Source of the DNA: Xenorhabdus ishibashii
GTDB lineage: Bacteria > Pseudomonadota > Gammaproteobacteria > Enterobacterales > Enterobacteriaceae
NCBI RefSeq assembly: GCF_002632755.1
Contig: NZ_NJAK01000001.1
Span: forward strand, 2,170,001 to 2,234,000
DNA length: 64,000 nucleotides
Direction: 5' to 3'
Part shown: one piece after another, positions 1-8,484 of the stretch
Layout: the number at the start of each line of letters is the position of its first letter
Numbering within the stretch: position 1 is the first letter of the stretch
The notes under the pieces: model-generated
What the model was told of the DNA's origin: nothing
What the model saw: only the letters and a program-made list of their open reading frames with translations
Database searches by the model: none
Position numbers and translations under genes: made by a program

Positions 1-124
1 GAAGTTCTTGACCGCTACACCTTTGTTACCGCCGGAGATGCAAGACTCGCTACGTAGTGATCTGGCTAATCTTCTACGACGGGACTTTCACCCGCAAGAA
101 ACAGTGCAGCTTTTCCCAGCGCAC
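1..124 (-). mobile_element. 5' end of a group II intron, partial (runs off the window)
   Basis: On the minus strand the stretch begins at 124 with GTGCG, the group II intron 5' consensus, and goes on with GGGTGAAAGTCCCG and CCGGCGGTAAC, which resemble domain I elements of bacterial group II introns. It starts exactly where the IS1 insB reading frame stops matching. The upstream exon ends GAAATAGATG, and IS1 would continue GAACAGTGG (Glu-Gln-Trp), so an insertion between these bases is consistent. Only 124 bases are visible, so the reverse transcriptase gene and the catalytic domains V and VI would lie outside the window. The class was not determined. An unrelated structured sequence is the main alternative. 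Confidence 0.6.
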
Positions 125-417
125 CATCTATTTCACAGACAATATGGATCTCACTGTCCGAAAGCGGCAGCGTAGTGACTTGCCTTGGTGTGAGCTTTTT
201 AATGTGCGAATGACCGTGTTAATGCCGACTGTTCAATTGGAAGGTTTTACGGCAAGCATAGCAGTGATAGCGGGGATGCCCAGTACGCCCTTTTCCGTGC
301 CCTTTAACCTCGTCTGTTTTATGACAATAACGACAAACCACATCAACTTTAGTCATATCTCACCCAGAATAAAAAGCAGGGAGTTTATTACAATATCTAA
401 CTATTGGGAGCATGACC
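125..417 (-). mobile_element. IS1-family remnant, insA with internal deletion and insB truncated
   Basis: Read on the minus strand, an IS1-like terminal repeat starts at 417 (GGTCATGCTCCCAATAG). It is followed by an insA start at 354 coding for a zinc-ribbon segment with CRYC and CYAC cysteine pairs, ending RKTFQL. The next recognisable insA segment (GINTVIRTLK) is in another frame, so about 40 codons are missing and the gene is frameshifted. An overlapping insB frame (KKLTPRQV, then HIVCEID) runs to 126 and is interrupted there by the intron-like sequence. No second IS1 end is present in the window. The element cannot encode a working transposase. Confidence 0.75.
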
Positions 418-626
418 TACGCGCTGTTGAGATTATGCCTTAAGCTTGCTGGAATATTCATTCAAGAGCGTGTAAGTCATCACAATTTTAGCAATTATTG
501 CTAAACAAAATGCGAGTATATTGGCATTTTTCACTAGAAAGCGTGTTGTAATGATGTATAAATATGTTAAAACCGCGAGTTATTCCTCTGTACCTATCAA
601 TAACTGATGGCATTACGTTGAAAATA

Positions 627-1622
627 ATGAAGAAGAAGCGCCCAGCTTTACAAGATGTTGCCGATCTCGTTGGGGTCACAAAAATGACAGTTAGCCGTTT
701 TTTACGTAATCCCGATCAGGTTTCTGAAGCCTTGGGAAAACGAATAGCGGAAGCTGTGGAACAACTAGGTTATATCCCTAACCGAGTGCCAGATATCCTT
801 TCCAATTCTACCAGTCGCGCAATAGGTGTTTTGCTTCCTTCATTGACCAATCAGGTCTTCGCTGAAGTTATTCGGGGCATCGAGCATGTGACTGATCGCA
901 ATGGATATCAGACCATGCTTGCCCACTATAGTTATTCTGCCCAGAAAGAAGAAGAACGTTTGCTTTCCTTGCTTGCCTACAATATTGATGGCCTGATTCT
1001 GGCCGAACGCACACATACCCCCAAAACGTTGAAGGTGTTACAGACAGTTGGAATACCTGTTGTCGAATTGATGGACAGCGTATCGCCTTGCCTTGATATT
1101 GCTGTAGGGATCGATAATTTTGCAGCGGCTTGTCAGATGACGATGGCGATGATCGAACGCGGTTGCAAAAACATTATTTATCTTGGTGCGCGGCAGGATG
1201 AGCGAACGATGATCCGTTTACAAGGGTTCGAAAAAGCGATGCACAGTGCCGGGCTTCAACCGAGAAAAATGATGACACCAGTCAGCTCTTCTTATTCATT
1301 AGGTGCGCAGCTTTTGCAGGAGTCCTGCCAGAAATATCCTGAAATCGATGGCTTGTTTTGTACGAATGATGATATCGCCATCGGGGCGATTTTCGAGTGC
1401 CAGCGACAGGGGATCAAAGTACCGGAAGAGATTGCGATAGCTGGCTTTCATGGTCATGATGTTGGTCAGGTAATGACTCCCAGACTTGCCAGCGTGCTGA
1501 CCCCTCGTGACTTAATGGGACGCAAGGCAGCAGAATCCTTGCTTGCTCGTTTGAGGGGAGAGACGTTGGAACAAACTCAAGTAGATGTTGGGTTTACCCT
1601 TTCATTGGGCGAAAGTGTTTAA
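627..1622 (+). CDS. gntR: LacI-family gluconate operon repressor GntR
   Basis: GntR represses gluconate uptake and phosphorylation genes until gluconate is present. The 331-residue protein matches the usual GntR length when translation starts at 627. An earlier in-frame ATG at 564 would add 21 residues with no family match. The N-terminus has the LacI-type helix-turn-helix (LQDVADLVGVTKMTVSRFL, about residues 8-26), followed by the hinge and a periplasmic-binding-protein-like sugar domain (VGIDNFAAA, GLFCTNDDIA). The next genes are gntK and gntU, and two TTACCGGTAA operators lie between them. The family assignment is strong and the effector is inferred from the neighbours. Confidence 0.93.
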   Translation: MKKKRPALQDVADLVGVTKMTVSRFLRNPDQVSEALGKRIAEAVEQLGYIPNRVPDILSNSTSRAIGVLLPSLTNQVFAEVIRGIEHVTDRNGYQTMLAHYSYSAQKEEERLLSLLAYNIDGLILAERTHTPKTLKVLQTVGIPVVELMDSVSPCLDIAVGIDNFAAACQMTMAMIERGCKNIIYLGARQDERTMIRLQGFEKAMHSAGLQPRKMMTPVSSSYSLGAQLLQESCQKYPEIDGLFCTNDDIAIGAIFECQRQGIKVPEEIAIAGFHGHDVGQVMTPRLASVLTPRDLMGRKAAESLLARLRGETLEQTQVDVGFTLSLGESV

Positions 1623-1731
1623 TTTTTGTGGATCAAAATGACGCTTTCCCATTTTCAATTGCGATAAGTCTCACATTTTCCTTCTTTGGTGATCCTGATT
1701 GATTGCTCAGTATCCTGCTCCGCTGCTAATG

Positions 1732-1755
1732 TTACCGGTAATTCATTACCGGTAA
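1732..1755. promoter_or_regulatory. Tandem GntR-type operators
   Basis: The palindrome TTACCGGTAA occurs twice, at 1732-1741 and 1746-1755, 14 bases centre to centre. Each sits in a longer match to the enterobacterial GntR box ATGTTACCGGTAACAT. They lie about 90-110 bases upstream of gntK and downstream of gntR. An AT-rich stretch follows (1770-1815) that could hold the gntK promoter. Repression by the adjacent GntR is inferred. Confidence 0.85.
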
Positions 1756-1842
1756 CATGTACTAGGTAATATTTCTTTTTTTATTTTTTAATAAAAATCA
1801 AATAAATATATAAGCAGTAAGATCTGTGTAAAGGAGTCTGAT

Positions 1843-2400
1843 ATGAGTGATACCCAACAGCCAAACCACATTTTTGTATTGATGGGGGTATCCGGTAGCG
1901 GTAAATCCGCAGTTGCCAGTGGTGTTGCCCGTGAACTGGGGGCTGCGTTTCTGGATGGGGACTTCCTTCATCCCCGCGCCAATATTACAAAAATGGCACA
2001 GGGTTACGCCTTGAATGATGATGATCGTCAGCCATGGCTGAAGGCACTCAATGACGCCATTTTTGCCATGCAGCGCACCAACCCTATCTCCTTGCTTGTA
2101 TGTTCTGCCTTGAAAAAAAGCTATCGGGATATGCTGCGTGATGGCAATAAAAACCTGTCATTTCTCTATATGAAAGGAGATTTTGGCTTAATCGAAAGCC
2201 GCCTGAAAGCCCGCAAGGAGCATTTCTTCAAACCACAAATGCTAATTTCTCAATTTGAGACACTGGAAGAGCCGAACAGTGATGAAAAGGATGTCCATCA
2301 CATTGATATCAAACCTGATCTTGATGAAGTCATCAAAAATACGATTAAAGCGATTGACCATATCCAATCTATTAACCGTGATAGTGAGGGGCATTCATGA
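1843..2400 (+). CDS. gntK: Gluconokinase
   Basis: GntK phosphorylates gluconate with ATP to 6-phosphogluconate, feeding the Entner-Doudoroff and pentose phosphate pathways in the cytoplasm. The 185-residue protein carries a Walker A motif near the N-terminus (GVSGSGKSAVA, about residues 15-25), the FLDGDFLHP segment and the CSALKKSYR motif typical of thermoresistant gluconokinases. A good ribosome site (AAGGAG) lies 8 bases before the ATG. The stop overlaps the start of gntU by four bases (ATGA), so the two are probably translationally coupled. Expression is likely controlled by the two upstream GntR operators. Confidence 0.95.
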   Translation: MSDTQQPNHIFVLMGVSGSGKSAVASGVARELGAAFLDGDFLHPRANITKMAQGYALNDDDRQPWLKALNDAIFAMQRTNPISLLVCSALKKSYRDMLRDGNKNLSFLYMKGDFGLIESRLKARKEHFFKPQMLISQFETLEEPNSDEKDVHHIDIKPDLDEVIKNTIKAIDHIQSINRDSEGHS

Positions 2401-3734
2401 GCACCGTAACTCTGGTTCTGACAGCCGTCGGCTCTGTTCTCCTGTTACTATTTCTGGTTATGAAAGCCAGATTACATGCTTTTATTGCCTTGATGCTGGT
2501 TTCTATGGGAGCGGGGATTTTTTCCGGTATGCCGCTGGAGAAAATCACCCAGACAATGCAAAACGGCATGGCAGGTACGTTGGGTTTCCTTGCTATTGTT
2601 GTGGCTCTCGGTGCAATGTTTGGCAAAATCCTGCATGAAACAGGTGCGCTTGACCAAATTGCCGTGAAACTGCTGGGTAGCTTTGGTGAAAAGCGAGCTA
2701 ACTATGCATTGGGTGTTGCCGGACTTGTCTGTGCGTTGCCACTGTTTTTTGATGTGGCAGTTGTGTTGTTGATTGGCGTGGTATTTGCCGTTGCGCGTCG
2801 CACCAATGGCAATGTCGTGAAACTGGCACTTCCATTGTTTGCCGGTGTTGCGGCAGCGGCCGCGTTTTTGGTTCCGGGGCCAACGCCGATGGTGCTGGCT
2901 TCCCAAATGGGCGCTGATTTTGGTTGGATGATCCTGATTGGCCTGAGTGCCGCCATTCCTGGCATGTTATTGGCGGGTCCGATATACGGTAACTTTATCA
3001 GCAAATATGTGACGCTGGATTTACCCAAAGATTTGAGCACGCCAAGTATTGGTAAAAGCCAGATGCCTTCCTTTGGGTTCAGTTTGGCATTGGTATTGTT
3101 CCCATTGATATTGGTGGGCTTGAAAACTATTGGTGCACGTTTTGTTGAACCACAATCTACGCTATACCATTGGCTGGAATTTCTCGGTCATCCTTTCACT
3201 GCGATTTTGCTTGCTTGTCTGGTGGCAATTTACGGGCTGGCGATCCGTCGCGGTATGAGCAAAGAGAAAGTTATGGAAGTGTGCTCCGCGGCAATTCAAC
3301 CTGCGGGAATTATTCTGCTGGTAACGGGAGCGGGCGGTGTCTTTAAACAAGTGTTAGTGGATTCAGGTGTTGGCCCTGCGTTAGGTAATGCGTTGGTCGG
3401 TGCTGGTCTGCCAATCGCGCAGGCATGTTTTATTTTATCGGGTGCGGTGCGTGTGATCCAGGGATCAGCAACTGTCGCATGTTTAACCACAGTAGGGTTG
3501 GTTCTGCCAGTGATCGGCGAACTGGGCTATTCTGGTGCGCAAATGGCGGCGTTGTCAGTATGTATTGCCGGTGGCTCTTTGGTTTTTAGTCATGTGAACG
3601 ATTCTGGCTTCTGGCTGTTTGGTAAATTTACCGGTGCGACAGAAGCGCAAACCCTGAAAACCTGGACGATAATGGAAACTATTCTCGGCACAACCGGCGC
3701 GATAGTTGGTATGATCTATTTCGCTATGCTGTGA
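2397..3734 (+). CDS. gntU: Low-affinity gluconate permease GntU
   Basis: This inner-membrane GntP-family transporter brings gluconate in with protons. The protein has 445 residues, close to E. coli GntU (446), and is hydrophobic throughout with about 12 membrane segments. The start MSTVTLVLTAVGSVLLLLFL and the stretches FAGVAAAAAFLVPGP and VIQGSATVA are typical of GntU/GntP carriers. It overlaps gntK by four bases and ends just before an inverted repeat that probably terminates the operon. The split between GntU and other GntP paralogues rests on remembered N-terminal similarity. Confidence 0.92.
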   Translation: MSTVTLVLTAVGSVLLLLFLVMKARLHAFIALMLVSMGAGIFSGMPLEKITQTMQNGMAGTLGFLAIVVALGAMFGKILHETGALDQIAVKLLGSFGEKRANYALGVAGLVCALPLFFDVAVVLLIGVVFAVARRTNGNVVKLALPLFAGVAAAAAFLVPGPTPMVLASQMGADFGWMILIGLSAAIPGMLLAGPIYGNFISKYVTLDLPKDLSTPSIGKSQMPSFGFSLALVLFPLILVGLKTIGARFVEPQSTLYHWLEFLGHPFTAILLACLVAIYGLAIRRGMSKEKVMEVCSAAIQPAGIILLVTGAGGVFKQVLVDSGVGPALGNALVGAGLPIAQACFILSGAVRVIQGSATVACLTTVGLVLPVIGELGYSGAQMAALSVCIAGGSLVFSHVNDSGFWLFGKFTGATEAQTLKTWTIMETILGTTGAIVGMIYFAML

Positions 3735-3750
3735 TAGGGTAAAAATAAGG

Positions 3751-3790
3751 TACGAGACGCATATAGAAAACTCTCAATATGCCTCTCGTA
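3751..3790. terminator. Bidirectional terminator between gntU and ape1
   Basis: TACGAGACGCATAT pairs with ATATGCCTCTCGTA (14-base arms, one mismatch, 12-base loop) between two convergent genes. T-rich sequence follows on the plus side and A-rich sequence precedes it, so it could stop transcripts from both directions. Confidence 0.65.
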
Positions 3791-3807
3791 TCTCTTGTAC
3801 TTTTGAT

Positions 3808-5019
3808 TTACTGTTCAACCAACCCCATAAACTGCTTATAAAGCGCTTCAGCACTGCGTTCATAACCGGCTGCGGAGAGGTGAATGTAATCAGGACGTGC
3901 GAGGTTTTGTTGTTCCCACTCTCTGACTGAACATGGTTCACCCATATATTCCCGCCAATCCCAAAACAGAGTATGTTGTTGTTTAGCGACAATCTTTTGA
4001 ATTTTAATCACATTATCAAGTAAGGCTGGTTGTTGTTCTTCACAGCTTGCTGCGGTTTTATTTTTCAGCGAATCGTTTGGCCCAATCAGCAGGATAACAG
4101 CTTGCGGTATGGTTCTACGGATGTCTTGTATTTTAGCTGTCAAATCCTTCTGATAAGCAACCAAATCCAGTGAATCGTTAAAGGCCTCATTGGTACCATA
4201 AGCGAGAATGACCATATCCGGTTTTATCTGCGCCAGAGTATCAATCCATTGAGGTTGCCATTTATCCAGCATATTAATGGTGGCACCATTAATGCCCAAT
4301 GCGGATAACATAATGCCAGGGATTTGACGTTTTATCAGCCAGCCACCAATTTTTAATTGTGTATCCTGTGGATAGAGATTGATGGGAAAACTGATACTCT
4401 GTTCCGGTGAGAAATGCCATTCACTTTGGGTTGCAGGTAAGTTGATGGCGCTAAATGGCGTTTTGATTTGAGTTGCGGTATGGGATTGATAGAGCACACT
4501 CAGCCAGTACTTGCCACGAGCGGAAGAAGAATTGAGCTGTATTTTACTGCTGGCACTTTCTGGAATAGCGATAAATCCACCCAGTGGATAATCTGCCCGA
4601 TTCTCCTTGCGGCTGCTTGAAAGCCACCAACCAGTTTTATCCTCAGTAAATTGTATTAAGGCATTACGCTGGCCGGGAATGCTCATTGGGGAAACCAAGC
4701 CTGGCCCAGCATCGCCATAACGATCCTGCAATAAGCTGCGTAACTTACCAGTAAAGAAATCGGCAGCAGTGTGTGAATCACCCAATTGAACAAAATGGAG
4801 TTGGCGAGTATCGCTGTGATGCAATTTATCTGTCAATAGCGCAAAATTGGGATCACCAAAATTCGTCAATTGTTGCTGATGATGCATGCGTGTTGTTTGG
4901 TGTTCTGATGAAGGTGTGGATTTTTCCCCTCGGCACGATAATAGGCTTATTGAGAGCGCGATAGCCAGACTTGCACCCACTATCCGATAAAATCCACGGA
5001 ACATGTTAAATGGTTGCAT
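3808..5019 (-). CDS. ape1: SGNH-family lipoprotein, probable peptidoglycan O-acetyl esterase Ape1
   Basis: Predicted to remove acetyl groups from C6 of MurNAc in peptidoglycan, which reopens the wall to lytic transglycosylases. The 403-residue protein has a lipoprotein-type signal ending LLSC (Cys29). Block I is GDSHTAAD (Ser82), block III is GTNEA and block V is DYIHLS (Asp377, His380). The spacing of Ser, Asp and His matches what I recall for Neisseria Ape1 (Ser80, Asp366, His369). It is last in a three-gene operon, overlapping patB by 14 bases. A second acetyltransferase or another esterase is possible, but the GDSHT motif and the context favour Ape1. Confidence 0.72.
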   Translation of the reverse strand: MQPFNMFRGFYRIVGASLAIALSISLLSCRGEKSTPSSEHQTTRMHHQQQLTNFGDPNFALLTDKLHHSDTRQLHFVQLGDSHTAADFFTGKLRSLLQDRYGDAGPGLVSPMSIPGQRNALIQFTEDKTGWWLSSSRKENRADYPLGGFIAIPESASSKIQLNSSSARGKYWLSVLYQSHTATQIKTPFSAINLPATQSEWHFSPEQSISFPINLYPQDTQLKIGGWLIKRQIPGIMLSALGINGATINMLDKWQPQWIDTLAQIKPDMVILAYGTNEAFNDSLDLVAYQKDLTAKIQDIRRTIPQAVILLIGPNDSLKNKTAASCEEQQPALLDNVIKIQKIVAKQQHTLFWDWREYMGEPCSVREWEQQNLARPDYIHLSAAGYERSAEALYKQFMGLVEQ

Positions 5020-6142
5020 TTTCTTTAACTGGCTCCTGAGTAAATGTGATCAATGAAAATAGATAATCCGCAATGGCTTGTTGCCCTTTCAAACTGAAAT
5101 GAATACCGTCTCCGCTGCGGAGTTTGATGGTGTTACTGCCATCGCCAATATAGTCTGAATAATTATCTGATTGATATTTGAATATGTCATTAACTGCAAC
5201 ATAGATCTCTCCTCTTTTTTCTACTTCATTTTGATACAGTTTATTGAGGTAAGACATATTGTTGGAAAGTTTTTTCTGACGCATATTAGGTGGCCCAACC
5301 CAAATAACATCAACTTGATGTTGGTGAGCGTCGTTTAAGATAGTTTCAATTCTTTGGCGATAAAGATCCTCCCAATTTTCACTGGCGAATTTTAAATAAG
5401 GCCCTCCGTGCCCTGAGGGCATATCCCACGGATCATTTGGACCTAAAAATATCACTACCAATTTAATATCAGGGTGGGTTCTCAGTGTATCACTGATAGT
5501 CTTTGGCCAATTAAAGAAACCAGGGTAAGACAATCCTGTACTTTGTTTACTTAAATTAATGCTGGAAATACCATATTGTTGAAACAGCCGACGTTTCAAA
5601 TGTGGCGCTACCCCCTGCATCATTGAATCACCGGCAAATAACACCTTATCTTTTAGACTCAGATTGACGTGGGTTTTCTGGGCAATTTCGACAACCGGAT
5701 TTTCTACTGAATTATTTGACGGTAAAGAAGACTGAACGAGCTTAATATTATTGTTCAGCAACTCAGGAAAAGTGAAAGAGAGATTTTCGATGGGATACAC
5801 ATAACCTTCCAGAAAGCGCAAGCCAACCTGAAAATCAGGGAGAAATACTGTTGGTCTGTGATCAATATTCATGGTTGTTGACGGGCTATTTTGATATTTG
5901 CCCTGTGCATATGTCATAAAAGTCTTACTGGCAGCAATTGCACCTTGCTGCACATTATTCCCCAAATCCCACCATGATCCCCCTTTGAGAGATGTCCAGG
6001 GGCTATTGCGGTGATATTTCTGTTGCCAGAAATTATCTAACGATCCCTGATTAAGCCAAATGAGCATTAAGCTGGTTAAAACCACGATACAAATCACTTG
6101 TGCGACTTTTTTAAGATTAGGTGTAAATTCAGAAGTTGGCAT
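5006..6142 (-). CDS. patB: SGNH-family peptidoglycan O-acetyltransferase PatB
   Basis: Predicted to transfer acetyl groups delivered by PatA onto MurNAc in the periplasm. The protein has 378 residues. One N-terminal membrane anchor (about 15-31) is followed by a periplasmic domain with FAGDSMMQGVAP (Ser173), the FLGPNDPWDM block and DGIHFS (Asp345, His348), a complete SGNH set. The GDSMMQG form of block I is the one I associate with PatB. The start overlaps the end of patA by 14 bases and the end overlaps ape1 by 14 bases, indicating tight translational coupling. Another acyltransferase acting on a different exported glycan cannot be excluded. Confidence 0.75.
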   Translation of the reverse strand: MPTSEFTPNLKKVAQVICIVVLTSLMLIWLNQGSLDNFWQQKYHRNSPWTSLKGGSWWDLGNNVQQGAIAASKTFMTYAQGKYQNSPSTTMNIDHRPTVFLPDFQVGLRFLEGYVYPIENLSFTFPELLNNNIKLVQSSLPSNNSVENPVVEIAQKTHVNLSLKDKVLFAGDSMMQGVAPHLKRRLFQQYGISSINLSKQSTGLSYPGFFNWPKTISDTLRTHPDIKLVVIFLGPNDPWDMPSGHGGPYLKFASENWEDLYRQRIETILNDAHQHQVDVIWVGPPNMRQKKLSNNMSYLNKLYQNEVEKRGEIYVAVNDIFKYQSDNYSDYIGDGSNTIKLRSGDGIHFSLKGQQAIADYLFSLITFTQEPVKENATI

Positions 6143-7550
6143 AAATAAATCCTGGCATTCCTGAAGGTGATAAAATAAAGACCAAAGTAAGGATCAGGGC
6201 TAAGGGAATTGGGTAATAAACCCAGGAAATCAGGCCATAATTTTTTTCAATTTTATTTCTGAAATTCACCAACCAGGGATAGATAATAAAGAATCCCCAG
6301 AAAACCATTAATAAAAAACTGCTGGATAACAGGGATGCAAATGTTTCGCCAGAGAACAGTTGATTTAATACCACCAGAGCATCATTAAATGTCGGGCTAC
6401 GGAAAAAGATCCATGCAAAGCAGACAAAATGGAATGTCACCACACGAGATAAAAATAGTGTAATCGCGCTTCTGGTTTGTGGTTCACTCTGTTTCTTTGA
6501 GGCTGAGAACAGGGAATTTTTAATATTTTGCAGAATTAATCCCAATCCATGAATAGCTCCCCAAATAATAAAACTAATACCAGCACCATGCCATAGGCCA
6601 GAAATCACCATAGCAATGAACATATTCAGGTTTTTACGCAATACGCCTTTTTTGTTACCACCTAATGGAATGTAGACATAATCACGGATGAATGTTGACA
6701 GGCTGATATGCCAGCGTCGCCAAAATACCTGTAAGTTTTCAGCCAGATAAGGGGCATCGAAATTGCGTGGTACTTTGTAACCTAATAACAGGGCGATACC
6801 TGTGACAAGGTCGGTATAGCCGGAAAAATTAAAGTAGATATTCCAGGCATAAGCATAAATTGCCACAAGGATTTGTCCTGCATGATGGCTATTCGGATCT
6901 TCAAAAACAGGATTTACAAGACACTCAGAAAGAGTAGAACTAAGCAAAAAGAGTTTTGCGATGGCGAGAGCAATCAATAATATTGCCTTCAATGGTTCCA
7001 GCATAACTCTGGATGTTGCCTGAATCTGTGGCAAGAAGTCTTTAGCTCGATTAATCGGTCCGGCGATAATGCTGGGAAAAAAACAAAGATACAAAATCAC
7101 ATCAGGCAATGGTGCTGCGGATAGCTCTTTCTTGCATACCGAAACAACATAGCTAACCGAATGGAACGCATAGAATGACAAACCTAGCGGCATCAGTAAT
7201 TCAAGTACAGGCAATTCTATGTTGATCCCAACATTAGCCAATGCTTGTTGAATCGACTCCTGAAAGAAAGAATAATATTTGAAAACAATAAAACAGCCGA
7301 TGATCCCGCATGTCAATAGCGTGAATATGATCTTGTTAGATAAATAACGACTAAGAATATTCGCCAAAAAGTAAATAAATAGGGTATAGGCGAGTAAAAT
7401 ATAGGCGAATTTTGCTGTAAAAGAGAATACAAATAAATAACTAACTAAAATTAACACGCCATTCTGTAGCCTGGGAGCTTTTTGTAAAAGCCAATAGACA
7501 ACCAGTAGAATAACAAACGATCCGAGGAACTCAAAAGAGAAAAAATTCAT
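6129..7550 (-). CDS. patA: MBOAT-family acetyl carrier, probable PatA
   Basis: Predicted to move acetyl groups from cytoplasmic acetyl-CoA across the inner membrane for PatB. The 473-residue polytopic protein has the MBOAT/AlgI core: VFWRRWHISLSTFIRDYVYI at 275-294 and the conserved histidine in SGLWHGAGISF (His321). About ten to twelve hydrophobic segments are visible. It is the first gene of the overlapping patA-patB-ape1 set. AlgI and DltB use the same fold for alginate and teichoic acid acylation, but neither alginate nor dlt genes are present here, and two SGNH partners point to peptidoglycan. The ribosome site is weak. Confidence 0.75.
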   Translation of the reverse strand: MNFFSFEFLGSFVILLVVYWLLQKAPRLQNGVLILVSYLFVFSFTAKFAYILLAYTLFIYFLANILSRYLSNKIIFTLLTCGIIGCFIVFKYYSFFQESIQQALANVGINIELPVLELLMPLGLSFYAFHSVSYVVSVCKKELSAAPLPDVILYLCFFPSIIAGPINRAKDFLPQIQATSRVMLEPLKAILLIALAIAKLFLLSSTLSECLVNPVFEDPNSHHAGQILVAIYAYAWNIYFNFSGYTDLVTGIALLLGYKVPRNFDAPYLAENLQVFWRRWHISLSTFIRDYVYIPLGGNKKGVLRKNLNMFIAMVISGLWHGAGISFIIWGAIHGLGLILQNIKNSLFSASKKQSEPQTRSAITLFLSRVVTFHFVCFAWIFFRSPTFNDALVVLNQLFSGETFASLLSSSFLLMVFWGFFIIYPWLVNFRNKIEKNYGLISWVYYPIPLALILTLVFILSPSGMPGFIYANF

Positions 7551-7659
7551 ATTAGGCTCTGGTTAACCATTCATCGTTGAAAGAAAGAATGTAATTCTGA
7601 AGGGTATTATAGTATGGAATTTATCGATGTTTACAGTAGATAATATGGAGATAGATTAT

Positions 7660-7695
7660 AAAAAAATAACCCACCTTGTAACTAATACAAAGTGG
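7660..7695 (-). terminator. Rho-independent terminator of bax
   Basis: CCACCTTGTA at 7671-7680 pairs with TACAAAGTGG at 7686-7695 (one G-T pair, 5-base loop). On the minus strand the hairpin is followed by a run of T (AAAAAA on the plus strand just left of it). It lies directly after bax and before patA, so patA probably has its own promoter. Confidence 0.7.
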
Positions 7696-7710
7696 ATTGT
7701 TGGGAGTGTG

Positions 7711-8484
7711 CTATTGGATAGCTAATTCCTGAGCCTGTGAAATCAGCTTTTTGTTGCCATTAAATACTCGGTGTAAATAGCGATTATAGTCAGATCCCAG
7801 TTCAGAATAACCATTGAGATTATCAATCAGCTTACCGGTATTCAGTGGCTCTTGTGTTGTTCTCTGCTTTGCACGTGAAGAACGCAGTGACTCATAAGCA
7901 CGGTGCGTATTCAGGTTTTTCATATAGGCAATAACGGAAGCATTAATGGTAGGGTAAACTGAATAACCTTTAATTTTTCCTTTCGTTTTGCTGCAAGAAC
8001 TACAACGCATTCCAAACAGATTATTATTTTTTTTGGCAAGTTCTGACGTTCCCCAACCCGATTCAGCCGCTGCCTGAGTGGCAACAAAATGGGTAGGAAT
8101 AATGTCAACCCGACTTATCAGCTTATTCCAATTGACCTGTTTTGGTGAATTACAGGTCATTTTGTAATCCATGCAGATCTTTTTCAATCGATTACTATCC
8201 TGTACAGACCAATGATGATTCTTTTGGTGTGACAGGAGCCATTTGCGGTCTTGCATAATCTTTTGATTATGTTTATCAATTACAGGGACAATAATATTTA
8301 AAAACGCTTTCTTCCGAGGTGTACCTGAAGGGTATTGTCGCAAATCAGGCAAACTTACCTGCATGCCATTGTGAGAATACTCTTGCATTTTTGAGGTACT
8401 GGTTGAGGCATGGCTCAGACCGATAAAGATTAATGAGATAAAGAAAGCGAAGACCGCACTTGTCCTCATCATTAGAGAGGGCAT
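7711..8484 (-). CDS. bax: Bax-like exported glucosaminidase-domain protein
   Basis: Bax proteins belong to the glucosaminidase (LYZ2/FlgJ-type) family and are expected to cut the peptidoglycan glycan strand in the periplasm. The 257-residue protein has a signal peptide (about 1-26, ending SHA), then the catalytic region with FVATQAAAESGWGTS, where the glutamate is the expected catalytic residue, and NNLFGMRC. E. coli Bax is about 274 residues. A clear ribosome site (AGGAG) is 5 bases before the ATG. It sits upstream of the Pat/Ape1 operon on the same strand. O-acetylation usually controls lysozyme-like enzymes, so a working link is attractive but inferred. Confidence 0.82.
   Translation of the reverse strand: MPSLMMRTSAVFAFFISLIFIGLSHASTSTSKMQEYSHNGMQVSLPDLRQYPSGTPRKKAFLNIIVPVIDKHNQKIMQDRKWLLSHQKNHHWSVQDSNRLKKICMDYKMTCNSPKQVNWNKLISRVDIIPTHFVATQAAAESGWGTSELAKKNNNLFGMRCSSCSKTKGKIKGYSVYPTINASVIAYMKNLNTHRAYESLRSSRAKQRTTQEPLNTGKLIDNLNGYSELGSDYNRYLHRVFNGNKKLISQAQELAIQ

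Noticed and set aside
57..443. Open frame of 128 codons on the plus strand
   Set aside because: It runs antisense to the IS1 insA/insB relic and the intron sequence and has no family-like features.
564..626. Longer start for gntR
   Set aside because: The extra 21 residues do not resemble any LacI-family N-terminus, and the start at 627 gives the usual 331 residues.
2472..3490. Several long minus-strand frames inside gntU
   Set aside because: They are antisense to a well-supported transporter, rich in His/Thr/Gln, and lack ribosome sites.
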